Shown here in pieces: positions 16,872 through 25,258 of a stretch of 64,000 bases of DNA. Position 1 is the stretch's first letter, and each line of letters starts with the position of its first letter. The position numbers and the translations under genes are program-made. This DNA comes from Dethiosulfatibacter aminovorans DSM 17477 (GTDB taxonomy: Bacteria; Bacillota; Clostridia; Tissierellales; Dethiosulfatibacteraceae): positions 42,359 through 106,358 of the forward strand of contig NZ_FQZL01000012.1 of assembly GCF_900142005.1 (NCBI RefSeq), in the 5' to 3' direction. The notes beneath the pieces are model-generated. The model made no database searches, was not told where the DNA came from, and was given only the letters and a program-made list of their open reading frames with translations.

Positions 16872-18155
16872 TTAGATTTGCTTTACTGTGTCAAGAATTT
16901 TGAAGAAATCAGGATTTGAAACAGCTATACATTCAATATCGTCTATCTCAGTATCTCCATCTGCAAAACCTCCAGCCAGTGCCAGCATCATGCCCATTCT
17001 GTGATCTCCATATGTCTTCACAGCGGCACCTGAAAGCTTGCTTGTCCCTTCAATCACCATGCCGTCATCCTTCGGAGTTATCTTTGCCCCCATTTTGGAA
17101 AGCTCGTCACATACAGCAGCTATCCTGTCCGTTTCCTTGACCTTCAACTCTTCGGCATCGCTTATCACTGTTGTTCCTTCTGCGAATACTGCAGCCAGGG
17201 AAATTATTGGGATTTCATCTATTATCCTTGGAATAATGTCTCCATTGATTTCAATCCCCTTCAAATCACTGCCCTTGATTCTGATATCACCGATAGGCTC
17301 CTCGTTTTCAAGTCTTTCATTCTCGATTTCAATATCTCCTCCCATTTGAAGAAGCACATCGATTATTCCAGTCCTTGTGGGATTAAGTCCTACGTCCCTG
17401 ATAAGAATCTCAGATCCCTTTGCAATGCATGCAGCAACCATGTAGAATGCTGCCGAGGAAATGTCCCCTGGAACCATTATATCCTTGCCCTTGAAGACAT
17501 CCGCCTTTTGTATCCTTACGGTTTTCCCTTCAACTTCGATGGGGATCCCAAAATATTTCATCATTCTTTCCGTATGGTCTCTGGAAATTTCAGGCTGCAC
17601 TATTTCAACAGTTCCCTCTCCGTACATGCCGGCCATCAAAAGACAGGACTTGACCTGGGCACTTGCCGTAGGCTGCACATACCTGTAGGCCTTGATCTTT
17701 TCCACAGGCCTTATTGTCACGGGAGGATACTTGCCGTTTGTACATTCCATATCGGCTCCCATATCATTCAAAGGATCTGCAACTCTTGACATTGGTCTCT
17801 TTCTAAGAGACTCGTCTCCGTCAATCCTGCTTTCAAAATTCTGGCATGCCAGAAGTCCCGACAATATCCTTATTGTTGTTCCGGAATTACCTGCATCGAG
17901 AGTTTTTTCAGGCTTCTTCAATCCCTTGAATCCGACTCCCTTTATTTTTACATCAGTACCTGAAACTTCTATTTCAACGCCCATGTCCCTGAAACATCCT
18001 ATGGTTGAAAGGCAGTCCTCTCCCATCAGAAAATTCTTGACGTTGGTTTCCCCTTCAGCAAGGGAACCGAACATTATACTCCTGTGTGATATAGACTTGT
18101 CTCCAGGCACAGTCATTTCACCCTTAAAACATCCATTATACTTATTTATAATCAT
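16872..18155 (-). CDS. aroA: 3-phosphoshikimate 1-carboxyvinyltransferase (EPSP synthase)
   Basis: Joins shikimate 3-phosphate and PEP to form EPSP in the shikimate pathway. Seen: PGDKSISHRSIMFGSLAEG (residues 17-35), LDAGNSGTTIRILSGLL (about residues 82-98) and YGDHRMGMMLALAG near the C-terminus. The start at 18155 gives 427 residues; an open frame reaches further upstream, but this ATG has TTTAGGAG at suitable spacing and the expected N-terminus. It overlaps the end of aroB by 14 nt. It is the last gene of aroC-aroB-aroA; an AT-rich hairpin at about 16844-16868 lies just beyond but lacks a T run. Confidence 0.96.
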   Translation of the reverse strand: MIINKYNGCFKGEMTVPGDKSISHRSIMFGSLAEGETNVKNFLMGEDCLSTIGCFRDMGVEIEVSGTDVKIKGVGFKGLKKPEKTLDAGNSGTTIRILSGLLACQNFESRIDGDESLRKRPMSRVADPLNDMGADMECTNGKYPPVTIRPVEKIKAYRYVQPTASAQVKSCLLMAGMYGEGTVEIVQPEISRDHTERMMKYFGIPIEVEGKTVRIQKADVFKGKDIMVPGDISSAAFYMVAACIAKGSEILIRDVGLNPTRTGIIDVLLQMGGDIEIENERLENEEPIGDIRIKGSDLKGIEINGDIIPRIIDEIPIISLAAVFAEGTTVISDAEELKVKETDRIAAVCDELSKMGAKITPKDDGMVIEGTSKLSGAAVKTYGDHRMGMMLALAGGFADGDTEIDDIECIAVSNPDFFKILDTVKQI

Positions 18156-19218
18156 TGGACCAACTCCTAAAACACTCTTTGATTTCATCTATTGTCACTC
18201 CGTCAAAGCTCTCAACAGCTCCCCGTGAAACCGGAAGAACCATATTTATGCTGTCTCCGACGTTTTTCTTGTCATGTTTTGTATTTTCAATTATAATGTC
18301 AATTTCATATTCTGTAAAATCAGGTATTAAATAAATCCTTCTACAAAGACTGATTATTTCCTGAAGGTATTCCTTGGAAATATTACCTCTATTAAAGGCA
18401 ATTATTCCTTCCAGTATCATACCTGCTGCAACAGCCTCTCCATGGGTTATATCGACATTTTTCATAAGCTCTATTCCATGGCCTACAGTATGTCCGAAAT
18501 TCAGTATCTTTCTTATGGAAGACTCCTTTTCGTCCTTTTCAACTATCTGTGCCTTGAAGTCTACCGACTTGAATATTATTTCAAGAAGATATTCATCTTC
18601 AAGTTTTTCTATCCTTTCAAGATTGTTTTGAAGATAGTCTATATAGTCTTCATCAACTATGAAGCCATACTTTGCTATTTCTCCAATACCGGACATTATT
18701 TCCTTTTTCTCAAGGGTCTTGAGAAAATCTATGTCAATAAATACCTTGTCAGGCTGATAGAATGCGCCTACTATGTTCTTGATGCCGGATAAATTAATAG
18801 CAGTCTTTCCACCTACACTGCTGTCTACCTGAGACAGTAATGTGGTCGGTACCTGAACGGCACTGATGCCTCTCATGAAAAGTGCTGCAGCAAGACCGCA
18901 TATGTCTCCTGTAACTCCTCCTCCCACTGCAACAAGTACTGATTTCCTGTCAAGTCCGGCTTCCACCATAGATGACAGTATCTTTTCAAGATTGCTGAAA
19001 GTCTTGTTTTCTTCTCCTGTACCAATCACAAGGAATCCGTCTCCAGCAATTATCTCTTCAAGTTTTTCCCTGTGAAGGTCATAGACATTGTTGTCTATGA
19101 CATAAAACCTGTTGGAATATCCCTTGTCATTTATAAAAGCAGGGATATTTCCAAGAATATTGCTTCCAATTTCTATATCGTAGGTTCTATCGGGCAAATT
19201 CACCCTTAAGCTCTTCAT
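18142..19218 (-). CDS. aroB: 3-dehydroquinate synthase
   Basis: NAD- and metal-dependent conversion of DAHP to 3-dehydroquinate. Family features: GSNIL near the N-terminus, GGGVTGDICGLAAALFMRG (NAD loop, about residues 98-116), QVDSSVGGKTAINL near residue 130 and NFGHTVGHGIE with metal-ligand histidines near residue 240. The 358 residues are normal. GAGGAAAGG precedes the ATG. It starts 5 nt after the aroC stop and overlaps aroA, so it is tightly coupled within the operon. Other shikimate genes (aroD, aroE, aroK, DAHP synthase) are outside the window. Confidence 0.96.
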   Translation of the reverse strand: MKSLRVNLPDRTYDIEIGSNILGNIPAFINDKGYSNRFYVIDNNVYDLHREKLEEIIAGDGFLVIGTGEENKTFSNLEKILSSMVEAGLDRKSVLVAVGGGVTGDICGLAAALFMRGISAVQVPTTLLSQVDSSVGGKTAINLSGIKNIVGAFYQPDKVFIDIDFLKTLEKKEIMSGIGEIAKYGFIVDEDYIDYLQNNLERIEKLEDEYLLEIIFKSVDFKAQIVEKDEKESSIRKILNFGHTVGHGIELMKNVDITHGEAVAAGMILEGIIAFNRGNISKEYLQEIISLCRRIYLIPDFTEYEIDIIIENTKHDKKNVGDSINMVLPVSRGAVESFDGVTIDEIKECFRSWSNDYK

Positions 19219-19223
19219 TGTTT

Positions 19224-20375
19224 CTACCTTTCCTCTACATATTTCATGTAGTTGTCGTAGTTTGCCTTCATTTCCTCAATGGAATCTCCACCGAATTTTT
19301 CAATCATTGCATTTGCAATAACAAAGGCTGCTATATTTTCCATTACAACGCCTGCAGCGGGAACAGCACATACATCGGATCTTTCCTTGCAGGCATCTAT
19401 TCTTTCCTTGGAATCAATGTCTACAGTCTGAAGGGGTTTCATAAGCGTAGGGATTGGCTTTACTGCAGCCTTGAATTGTATGGTTTCACCATTTGACATT
19501 CCGCCTTCAATTCCACCGGCGTTGTTGGTCTTGTGGTGGTATCCATCCGTATATACAATTTCATCATGTATCTTTGATCCCGGAGTTGTGGCAGTCTTGA
19601 ATCCAGCCCCCATTTCAAACCCCTTTACAGCCTGAAGGGACATTATGTCCATGGCAAGCTTTGCATCAAGCTTTCTGTCATAATGTACATGACTGCCAAG
19701 ACCAACCGGTACATTGTATATTGAAACCTCTACTATTCCACCAAGGGTATCTCCCTCTTCCTTTGACTTGTCTATAAGTGCCTTTGTTTTCTTTTCTGCT
19801 TCAGGGTCATACATACTAAGTTCCGATTCCCTTATCTTGGTCCAGTATGACTCTCCCTTTTCTATTACAGTAACATCCTCCACAGATCCAAGGCTTGCCA
19901 CCCTGCTGTATATCTCTATGCCAAAAACCTTCAGAAGCTGCTTGGCAACTGCACCAACTGCAGTTCTTGTAGTCGTCTCCCTTGCACTGGCTCTTTCAAG
20001 TATGTTCCTGATATCATCCTGGTTGTATTTTATAACTCCCGGCAAATCGGCATGCCCTGGTCGGGGCGCCTTTACTGAAAGTTCAGGGTCATGGTATATA
20101 TTTTCACTGGACATTCTAAGCTTCCAGTTTTCCCAGTCCTTATTCCTAACATATAATGAAATTGGGCTTCCAATAGTCTTTCCGAACCTGATACCCGCCA
20201 TCACTTCAATAGCGTCACTTTCAATGTTCATCCGCTTTCCTCTGCCATATCCCTTCTGTCTCCTGGACAGTTCCTCATTGATCTCTTCAACATTGATTTC
20301 CACATTTGCAGGAAATCCTTCTATTATACAATTTAGTCCTTTTCCGTGGGATTCTCCCGAACTTAAAAATCTCAT
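19224..20375 (-). CDS. aroC: chorismate synthase
   Basis: FMN-dependent final step of the shikimate pathway, EPSP to chorismate. The N-terminal GESHGKGL is the family signature, RASARETTTRTAVGAVAKQLL lies near residue 128 and GGIEGGMSNGE near residue 289. At 383 residues it is full length. CGAGGAAGGTG precedes the ATG. First gene of the aroC-aroB-aroA operon, behind a well-formed promoter and a short leader. Confidence 0.97.
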   Translation of the reverse strand: MRFLSSGESHGKGLNCIIEGFPANVEINVEEINEELSRRQKGYGRGKRMNIESDAIEVMAGIRFGKTIGSPISLYVRNKDWENWKLRMSSENIYHDPELSVKAPRPGHADLPGVIKYNQDDIRNILERASARETTTRTAVGAVAKQLLKVFGIEIYSRVASLGSVEDVTVIEKGESYWTKIRESELSMYDPEAEKKTKALIDKSKEEGDTLGGIVEVSIYNVPVGLGSHVHYDRKLDAKLAMDIMSLQAVKGFEMGAGFKTATTPGSKIHDEIVYTDGYHHKTNNAGGIEGGMSNGETIQFKAAVKPIPTLMKPLQTVDIDSKERIDACKERSDVCAVPAAGVVMENIAAFVIANAMIEKFGGDSIEEMKANYDNYMKYVEER

Positions 20376-20407
20376 TATTAAACACCTTCCTCGCGAGTAT
20401 ACCTTCC

Positions 20408-20436
20408 ATTATACAAATTTTTTTTGCAATTGTAAA
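20408..20436 (-). promoter_or_regulatory. sigma-A promoter of aroCBA
   Basis: TTTACA (20431-20436), 17-bp A-rich spacer, TATAAT (20408-20413) on the minus strand. The leader would be about 25 nt, leaving no room for a T-box or attenuator. Confidence 0.7.
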
Positions 20437-20466
20437 ATGGAATATTAATTTTTTTTAATATTCTAA

Positions 20467-20486
20467 ATTTGTGACAATTCACAAAT
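20467..20486. promoter_or_regulatory. inverted repeat upstream of the aroC promoter
   Basis: ATTTGTG and CACAAAT flank ACAATT, about 30 bp upstream of the aroC -35 box. The shape suits a dimeric repressor or activator site; no regulator can be named. Confidence 0.3.
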
Positions 20487-20520
20487 AGTTTCAACCCATA
20501 TTCATCAATATAATCTTTCA

Positions 20521-21192
20521 TCAAATGTCCCATTCATTGTATCCACGAAGCATCATTGTAGATATGACAATAGAAATCGCTATATAGCCAAAATACAATG
20601 CCGCCGTCCTTATTCCTATCCCCATGAAGAAATCCAGAGGCAACATCTGTATCATAATATCTTCCTTTGGATCCATAATCCACAGTTCATTGGTAAACAG
20701 CAGCTTGTGAAACACAACAAACACGCTTCTGAAGTCAACATATGCCATGACTGCCACTGCGCCAATCAACAACAAATATAATATTGCACCTGTCCTAATG
20801 GTTTTCCAAAGCAGTTTGCCGTCCTTGAACACAAGATACACCAGACATAAAATACTGATGAACATGGCAGCATTCTTGATTATAAAGCCGTTCATAAAAA
20901 GAATTTTGACATCCCTCATGTGGTTTAGCTCGTTTTCTTCAAAAACCTGAATCTCCTCTCCGTTTACTTCTTCATGGAGTATAAGGTCCTGTCTCTCATC
21001 ATTTAGATATTTGAGCGTTTCGTCAGATACTCTCATCAGCTGATCCAGATCAAGGCCGGTTATTTCCATGGTGTTATTCTCAATAAATTTTTTCTCGAAA
21101 TAGTCAAGGTCAAATACTGCCAACTGAAATACAAACAATAATACAAAAACAGGCAATACTATAACAGTAATAATCGATACTGCCTTCTTCAT
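20521..21192 (-). CDS. DUF1461 / TIGR01906 family integral membrane protein
   Basis: A 223-residue membrane protein with four hydrophobic segments (about residues 6-28, 101-122, 132-152 and 187-212). The extracytoplasmic loop after the first segment and the motif NELWIMDPKEDIMIQMLPLDFF near residue 168 match my recollection of the DUF1461 family, whose function is unknown. The start codon overlaps the stop of the upstream kinase-like gene by 4 nt, so the two are co-translated. Confidence 0.75.
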   Translation of the reverse strand: MKKAVSIITVIVLPVFVLLFVFQLAVFDLDYFEKKFIENNTMEITGLDLDQLMRVSDETLKYLNDERQDLILHEEVNGEEIQVFEENELNHMRDVKILFMNGFIIKNAAMFISILCLVYLVFKDGKLLWKTIRTGAILYLLLIGAVAVMAYVDFRSVFVVFHKLLFTNELWIMDPKEDIMIQMLPLDFFMGIGIRTAALYFGYIAISIVISTMMLRGYNEWDI

Positions 21193-22082
21193 AAACTCAA
21201 CCCCTTTTTAATCAGTGATATTCCTCTCAATATTTCTCCTTCTCTTCTTATATCATATTTACTGCACATATATAATCCTGTTATTAAATAATAGTATGAT
21301 TTGTTATTGATGAAATTTTCAGGAAAATCCTTCACGGATGTATATCCTTTTATAAAGGAATTAAAAAGCCTTTCATTATCAAACATGCTGGTTTGTAGAA
21401 TTGTGCATATGTCCATACTGGGATCGTCAGGTATCGTATGTTCAAAATCCAAGACTCCCGTCACTTCATTTTCATCATTGACCAAGATATTCCTGAAGCT
21501 GAAATCCCTGTGGGCAATGACAGATTTTTTGTTTTCCAATTTCTCTCTGAATTCCGGCAATGCAGCAATTCCCATCCGTATTGTCATATGGTCAAGAAGA
21601 TTGCAGGTAGCAAGTCTTCTCACTATGTTTTTATCCCTTGATTCCCTGTCCTTCACAATATCAATATTGCTTTTGTCTTCCCATGAATTGTAATGATTAA
21701 AGGACTTCCAGTCATGGATTTGAGCCAGAGTTTTTCCAAGCATTCCAGATATTTTAATCTGTTCCCGAAAACTCTTGCGAAACCACACTTCATCCAGCAT
21801 TTTCCCTTCAATTTTTTTAGATATCAGGTAGTAAAGATCCCTGGTCTTTCCAGTTTCATAAATCTCAGGTATGAATTCAAGTCCTTTCAGTAACTTATAG
21901 GAAATTATTTCATTGTGCCATTTCTTTTGAGAAATCGAAACCTTAACTACAAGTTCCATTTCATTTTTTTTAATAAGGTAGACATAATTTCTTCCCAGTC
22001 TATGGTTTCCAATGGGGTGAATATTTTCTGTTTTTACAATATATTTTTCAGAAATGAATTTTTTGAGATACTCGTCATCCAT
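21189..22082 (-). CDS. aminoglycoside phosphotransferase-like kinase
   Basis: A 297-residue member of the APH/choline-kinase-like fold. The catalytic loop is HRDFSFRNILV (residues 191-201), followed by the metal-binding LDFEHTIPDD (211-220); an N-terminal lobe with ELVVKVS supplies the ATP-site lysine. It probably phosphorylates a small hydroxylated metabolite; resistance activity should not be assumed. AGAGGGGAGAATAAT lies before the ATG. It overlaps the DUF1461 gene by 4 nt and lies downstream of a two-component system after a 90-nt gap. Confidence 0.85.
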   Translation of the reverse strand: MDDEYLKKFISEKYIVKTENIHPIGNHRLGRNYVYLIKKNEMELVVKVSISQKKWHNEIISYKLLKGLEFIPEIYETGKTRDLYYLISKKIEGKMLDEVWFRKSFREQIKISGMLGKTLAQIHDWKSFNHYNSWEDKSNIDIVKDRESRDKNIVRRLATCNLLDHMTIRMGIAALPEFREKLENKKSVIAHRDFSFRNILVNDENEVTGVLDFEHTIPDDPSMDICTILQTSMFDNERLFNSFIKGYTSVKDFPENFINNKSYYYLITGLYMCSKYDIRREGEILRGISLIKKGLSL

Positions 22083-22172
22083 ATTATTCTCCCCTCTTGT
22101 CGTGTTTTTTACTGTTTAACACCTCTTCATTTTTAATTTTACAGCAATTAGAAAAACCAGTCAACGATTGCA

Positions 22173-23717
22173 TCAGTCAACTGATTTAATGTATGGCAAT
22201 AGAATTGAAAATCTTGATCCTTCCGTATAATTACTCTTAACTTTAATTTTCCCTCTATGTCCAAGAACTATAATTTTTGCTATTGAAAGGCCAAGTCCAT
22301 GGCCTCCGGACTCCTTGACTCTTGATTCCTCCGCCCTGTAAAACCTGTCAAAAACCTTCTTTAGGTCTTTTGATTTGATTCCCATACCATTATCCTTAAC
22401 AGTTATAATTGCATATTCGTCGTCCCTGGTACATGAAATATCAATCTTGCCCTGTTCAGGAGTAAATTTCCTTGCATTTTCCACAAATATCCTTATTGCC
22501 TGCTTAATTCTGTTCTTATCAGCATATATAATGACGCCCTGACAGACACTGCTTGTAATGTCATGAGAAGTATCTATCATTTTTGTTTCTCTGTAAACTT
22601 CTTCTATTACTTCATTTATATTAAACTCTTCCTTATTTAGCTTCAGTGTTTTTTTATCGTTTCTTGCTATGAACAGAAGCTTTTCAACCAAATCCTGCAT
22701 GTTGTTTGCTTCATTCTTGATTGCATCAAGGGATTCCTGAAGGACTTCCTTGTCATCCTTGCCCCATCTGTCAAGCATGTCCGCATAACCTTTAAGTACG
22801 GCTATGGGAGTTCTCAACTCATGGGAAGCATCCGACACAAATTGTTGCTGCTTGATATAGTCGCTTTCTATTCTGTCCATCATATGGTTAAAGGTTTCAG
22901 CAAGCTCCTTCAATTCATACTGTGACGCCTTTACATTGAGCCTGGTATTTATATTGTTTGCAGATATTGTCCTGGTTACCTCTGTCATGTCGTTGATGGG
23001 TTTCACAATCTTCTTGCTTGCAGATGGTCCCATAGCGGCAATTATAATCATGCCCAGCAATCCTGCACAGGTGATGAAGAATCCTATTATGAATGTTTCC
23101 TCAATTAAACCGGATATGTCAAAGTATATGTTCATATGGTACAGACTGCTGTTATAGTAGGCGCTTGAAGAATATATGTACACCCTGCTGGTTGCCATCC
23201 TGTCTATCCTGTAAAAGGAGTTCTCCATATAAACTTCCTCAAAGCTGTTGGTATTGACTATCTGATTGTAGTTTGAATCATATATTGCCACTCCAGCCAG
23301 TCTTTCGTCTATGAGGTAATCTTCCAGTTTTTCATTTTCACCTATTGTCTTTTTTAGTACAAGATCGGAATAGTTTTCACCGGTGTTCTCAAGGTCTATT
23401 ATCTTATAGGCCAGATATCCGAAAACTGCAGCCAATATTACTATGACTATGGAAATAATGTACAAACCAAGATATACCGTAGATATCTTAAAGGAAATTG
23501 AAAGCCTTATCTTTTTCCTCAGATTGTAAAATATCCTGCCTATGAATATGAAGGGAGCAAACAGTATTCTGAAAAGCAGATTATCCAATATGCTGAGTTT
23601 TTCCTTTTCCAAGTTTTCCCCATTTTTATCGGTCTTGTGTTTTTTTCTTTCAGCCTTCATTTTCTTTTTTTCTTTCATGTTCATCACAGCTTTCTTTTTT
23701 CCATCGGTTTTATTCAT
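22173..23717 (-). CDS. sensor histidine kinase
   Basis: A 514-residue membrane kinase. Two transmembrane segments (about 82-103 and 207-229) bracket an extracytoplasmic sensor of about 100 residues; then come HAMP (about 230-283), the H-box SDASHELRTPIA with His299, and ATPase motifs DNGMGIKSKDLKKVFDRFY and GGHGLGLSIAK. The layout resembles ArlS/CssS-type kinases. Unusual is the cytoplasmic N-terminal extension of about 75 residues before the first membrane helix, very rich in Lys in its first 40. Later ATGs could shorten it, but the first ATG, after AGGCGGTGAATCT, has the best site. The signal is unknown. Confidence 0.92.
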   Translation of the reverse strand: MNKTDGKKKAVMNMKEKKKMKAERKKHKTDKNGENLEKEKLSILDNLLFRILFAPFIFIGRIFYNLRKKIRLSISFKISTVYLGLYIISIVIVILAAVFGYLAYKIIDLENTGENYSDLVLKKTIGENEKLEDYLIDERLAGVAIYDSNYNQIVNTNSFEEVYMENSFYRIDRMATSRVYIYSSSAYYNSSLYHMNIYFDISGLIEETFIIGFFITCAGLLGMIIIAAMGPSASKKIVKPINDMTEVTRTISANNINTRLNVKASQYELKELAETFNHMMDRIESDYIKQQQFVSDASHELRTPIAVLKGYADMLDRWGKDDKEVLQESLDAIKNEANNMQDLVEKLLFIARNDKKTLKLNKEEFNINEVIEEVYRETKMIDTSHDITSSVCQGVIIYADKNRIKQAIRIFVENARKFTPEQGKIDISCTRDDEYAIITVKDNGMGIKSKDLKKVFDRFYRAEESRVKESGGHGLGLSIAKIIVLGHRGKIKVKSNYTEGSRFSILLPYIKSVD

Positions 23718-23728
23718 AGATTCACCGC

Positions 23729-24427
23729 CTAGTCTCTTATTATGTATCCCACTCCCCTGACGGTTTTGATCACATCCACCCCATATTTTTGATCAATCTT
23801 GCCTCTTAGATATCTTATATATACATCTATGAGATTCGTTTCTCCGAAATAGTCATATCCCCATACATTTTCAAGAATCTTCTCTCTGGAAAGCACAATA
23901 TTCTTGTTTATCATGAGATATTCCAAGAGTTCAAATTCCTTTTTGGTCAGCTCTATTTCATCATCTCCATATTCGACCCTGTAATTGTCCTTGTAGAGCT
24001 TGAGCTTGTCATGAGACAATATGTCCTTGTTTTCATCCGTAATCTCATTTTTGTCATTTCGCAGTTTCCGCTTGAGCAGAACCCTTATTCTTGCAAGAAG
24101 CTCTTCTATTGCAAAGGGTTTTGTCATATAGTCATCCGCCCCTACATCCAAGCCCATAACCTTGTCGGAGACATCGTCCTTGGCTGTAAGCATTATTATA
24201 GGAACATCCGAAGTTCCTCTAAGCCTCCTGCATATTTCTATGCCGCTTAGTCCAGGCAACATCAAGTCCAGTACTATAAGGTCTGCGTCATCCTTCATTG
24301 CCATTTCCAATCCTGTTCTGCCATCATTTGCAATATCCACTTCGTAACCTTCGTATTGAAGCTCAAGTTCCAGGAATCTGGCAATTTTCTTTTCATCCTC
24401 TATAATCAATATTCTCTTTTTATCCAT
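23729..24427 (-). CDS. OmpR-family response regulator
   Basis: A 232-residue regulator. The receiver domain has acidic Glu10/Asp11, phospho-acceptor Asp54 (VLDLMLPG) and the conserved lysine in TKPF; the C-terminal winged helix contains ELTKKEFELLEYLM and YIRYLRGKID, followed by TVRGVGY. Its gene lies 11 nt upstream of the partner kinase gene. TATAAT near 24466 in the upstream region is a possible -10 box. Target genes are unknown; the downstream kinase-like/DUF1461 pair is a candidate by proximity. Confidence 0.95.
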   Translation of the reverse strand: MDKKRILIIEDEKKIARFLELELQYEGYEVDIANDGRTGLEMAMKDDADLIVLDLMLPGLSGIEICRRLRGTSDVPIIMLTAKDDVSDKVMGLDVGADDYMTKPFAIEELLARIRVLLKRKLRNDKNEITDENKDILSHDKLKLYKDNYRVEYGDDEIELTKKEFELLEYLMINKNIVLSREKILENVWGYDYFGETNLIDVYIRYLRGKIDQKYGVDVIKTVRGVGYIIRD

Positions 24428-24535
24428 CTTATCACCTTAGCCTAAAAGTATATTTGACTTTATTATATCATGGGTATTGCCAATAATAAACAATTTAGAA
24501 TTTGTAGCTATCACCATTATCTTGAACATCTTATA

Positions 24536-24572
24536 ATTAACAAAAAATTTTGAGCCGAAACCCAAAATTTTT
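24536..24572 (-). terminator. AT-rich hairpin after the DUF4342 gene
   Basis: AAAAATTTTG (24543-24552) and CAAAATTTTT (24563-24572) pair around a GC-containing loop. On the minus strand the stem ends in a T run that is part of the stem itself, so it is only a moderate terminator. Confidence 0.4.
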
Positions 24573-24591
24573 CATTGATTGGTGACAAGTT

Positions 24592-25119
24592 CTATTCAAT
24601 TGTTATTTCATCTTCTCCGTCGCTTGATTCTTCAGCATCACTTTCAGATTCCTCTTCTGCCATTTCTTCACTTTCTTCGAATATCTTGTCAGTGGTTTCC
24701 TTGAATTTCTTTGTCATCCTGTCAACATTTTTGTTGATGTCAAATTTTGTTTTCTTGCCGGTTACTATTCTCATCTGATATCCCAGAAGAAGGAAAAGAA
24801 CAATTGCAACAAGACTGAACGGCATTGTAACAAGTGTTATTAGAGCTACAATCCAGAATGGAAGATTCAGATATACCTTGTCTTTTTTTCTAAGTACAAA
24901 GTCTGTTGAGAGGAACTTGTTAAGCACCCTGTTTGCATCCTTGTTTATATGCTCTCTCTTTTGTCTTCTATGTCCGTGGTAGTTCTTCTTTTGTTTCTCC
25001 AGTTCTATTATGGCCTGTACAATATCGCCTTCATTATTTTCCAAAGCCTCCTTGGCTTCTTCGTAAGTGACATTAACTCTGCTTCTTAATTCATCAATCA
25101 TTTCCAATGTAACTTTCAT
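24592..25119 (-). CDS. DUF4342 protein with UBA/TS-N-like domain
   Basis: A 175-residue protein. Residues 1-45 (EMIDELRSRVNVTYEEAKEA... GDIVQAIIELE) form a UBA/EF-Ts N-terminal-like helical bundle. A basic stretch follows (HGHRRQKREHINKD), then a hydrophobic region of about 30 residues (about 86-117, LNLPFWIVALITLVTMPFS...) that could be one or two membrane passes, and a tail of about 25 residues that is almost entirely Glu/Ser/Asp. This matches the clostridial DUF4342 family of unknown function. CAAAGGAGGTAAGATC is an almost ideal ribosome binding site, suggesting high expression. Single-gene unit. Confidence 0.82.
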   Translation of the reverse strand: MKVTLEMIDELRSRVNVTYEEAKEALENNEGDIVQAIIELEKQKKNYHGHRRQKREHINKDANRVLNKFLSTDFVLRKKDKVYLNLPFWIVALITLVTMPFSLVAIVLFLLLGYQMRIVTGKKTKFDINKNVDRMTKKFKETTDKIFEESEEMAEEESESDAEESSDGEDEITIE

Positions 25120-25218
25120 GATCTTACCTCCTTTGTTATGTCTATATTATATGTCCAAGGTATTAGTAGTTACTTAAGCAATTATTAGAATAGGATTAAA
25201 ATAAGAAAAGTATAGGAT

Positions 25219-25252
25219 TACAAAAACTCAGGACATATAGTCCTGAGTTTTT
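25219..25252 (-). terminator. Rho-independent terminator of thrS
   Basis: AAAAACTCAGGAC and GTCCTGAGTTTTT form a 13-bp stem around a short loop, ending in a T tract on the minus strand, directly after the thrS stop. Confidence 0.88.
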
Positions 25253-25258
25253 CATGCC

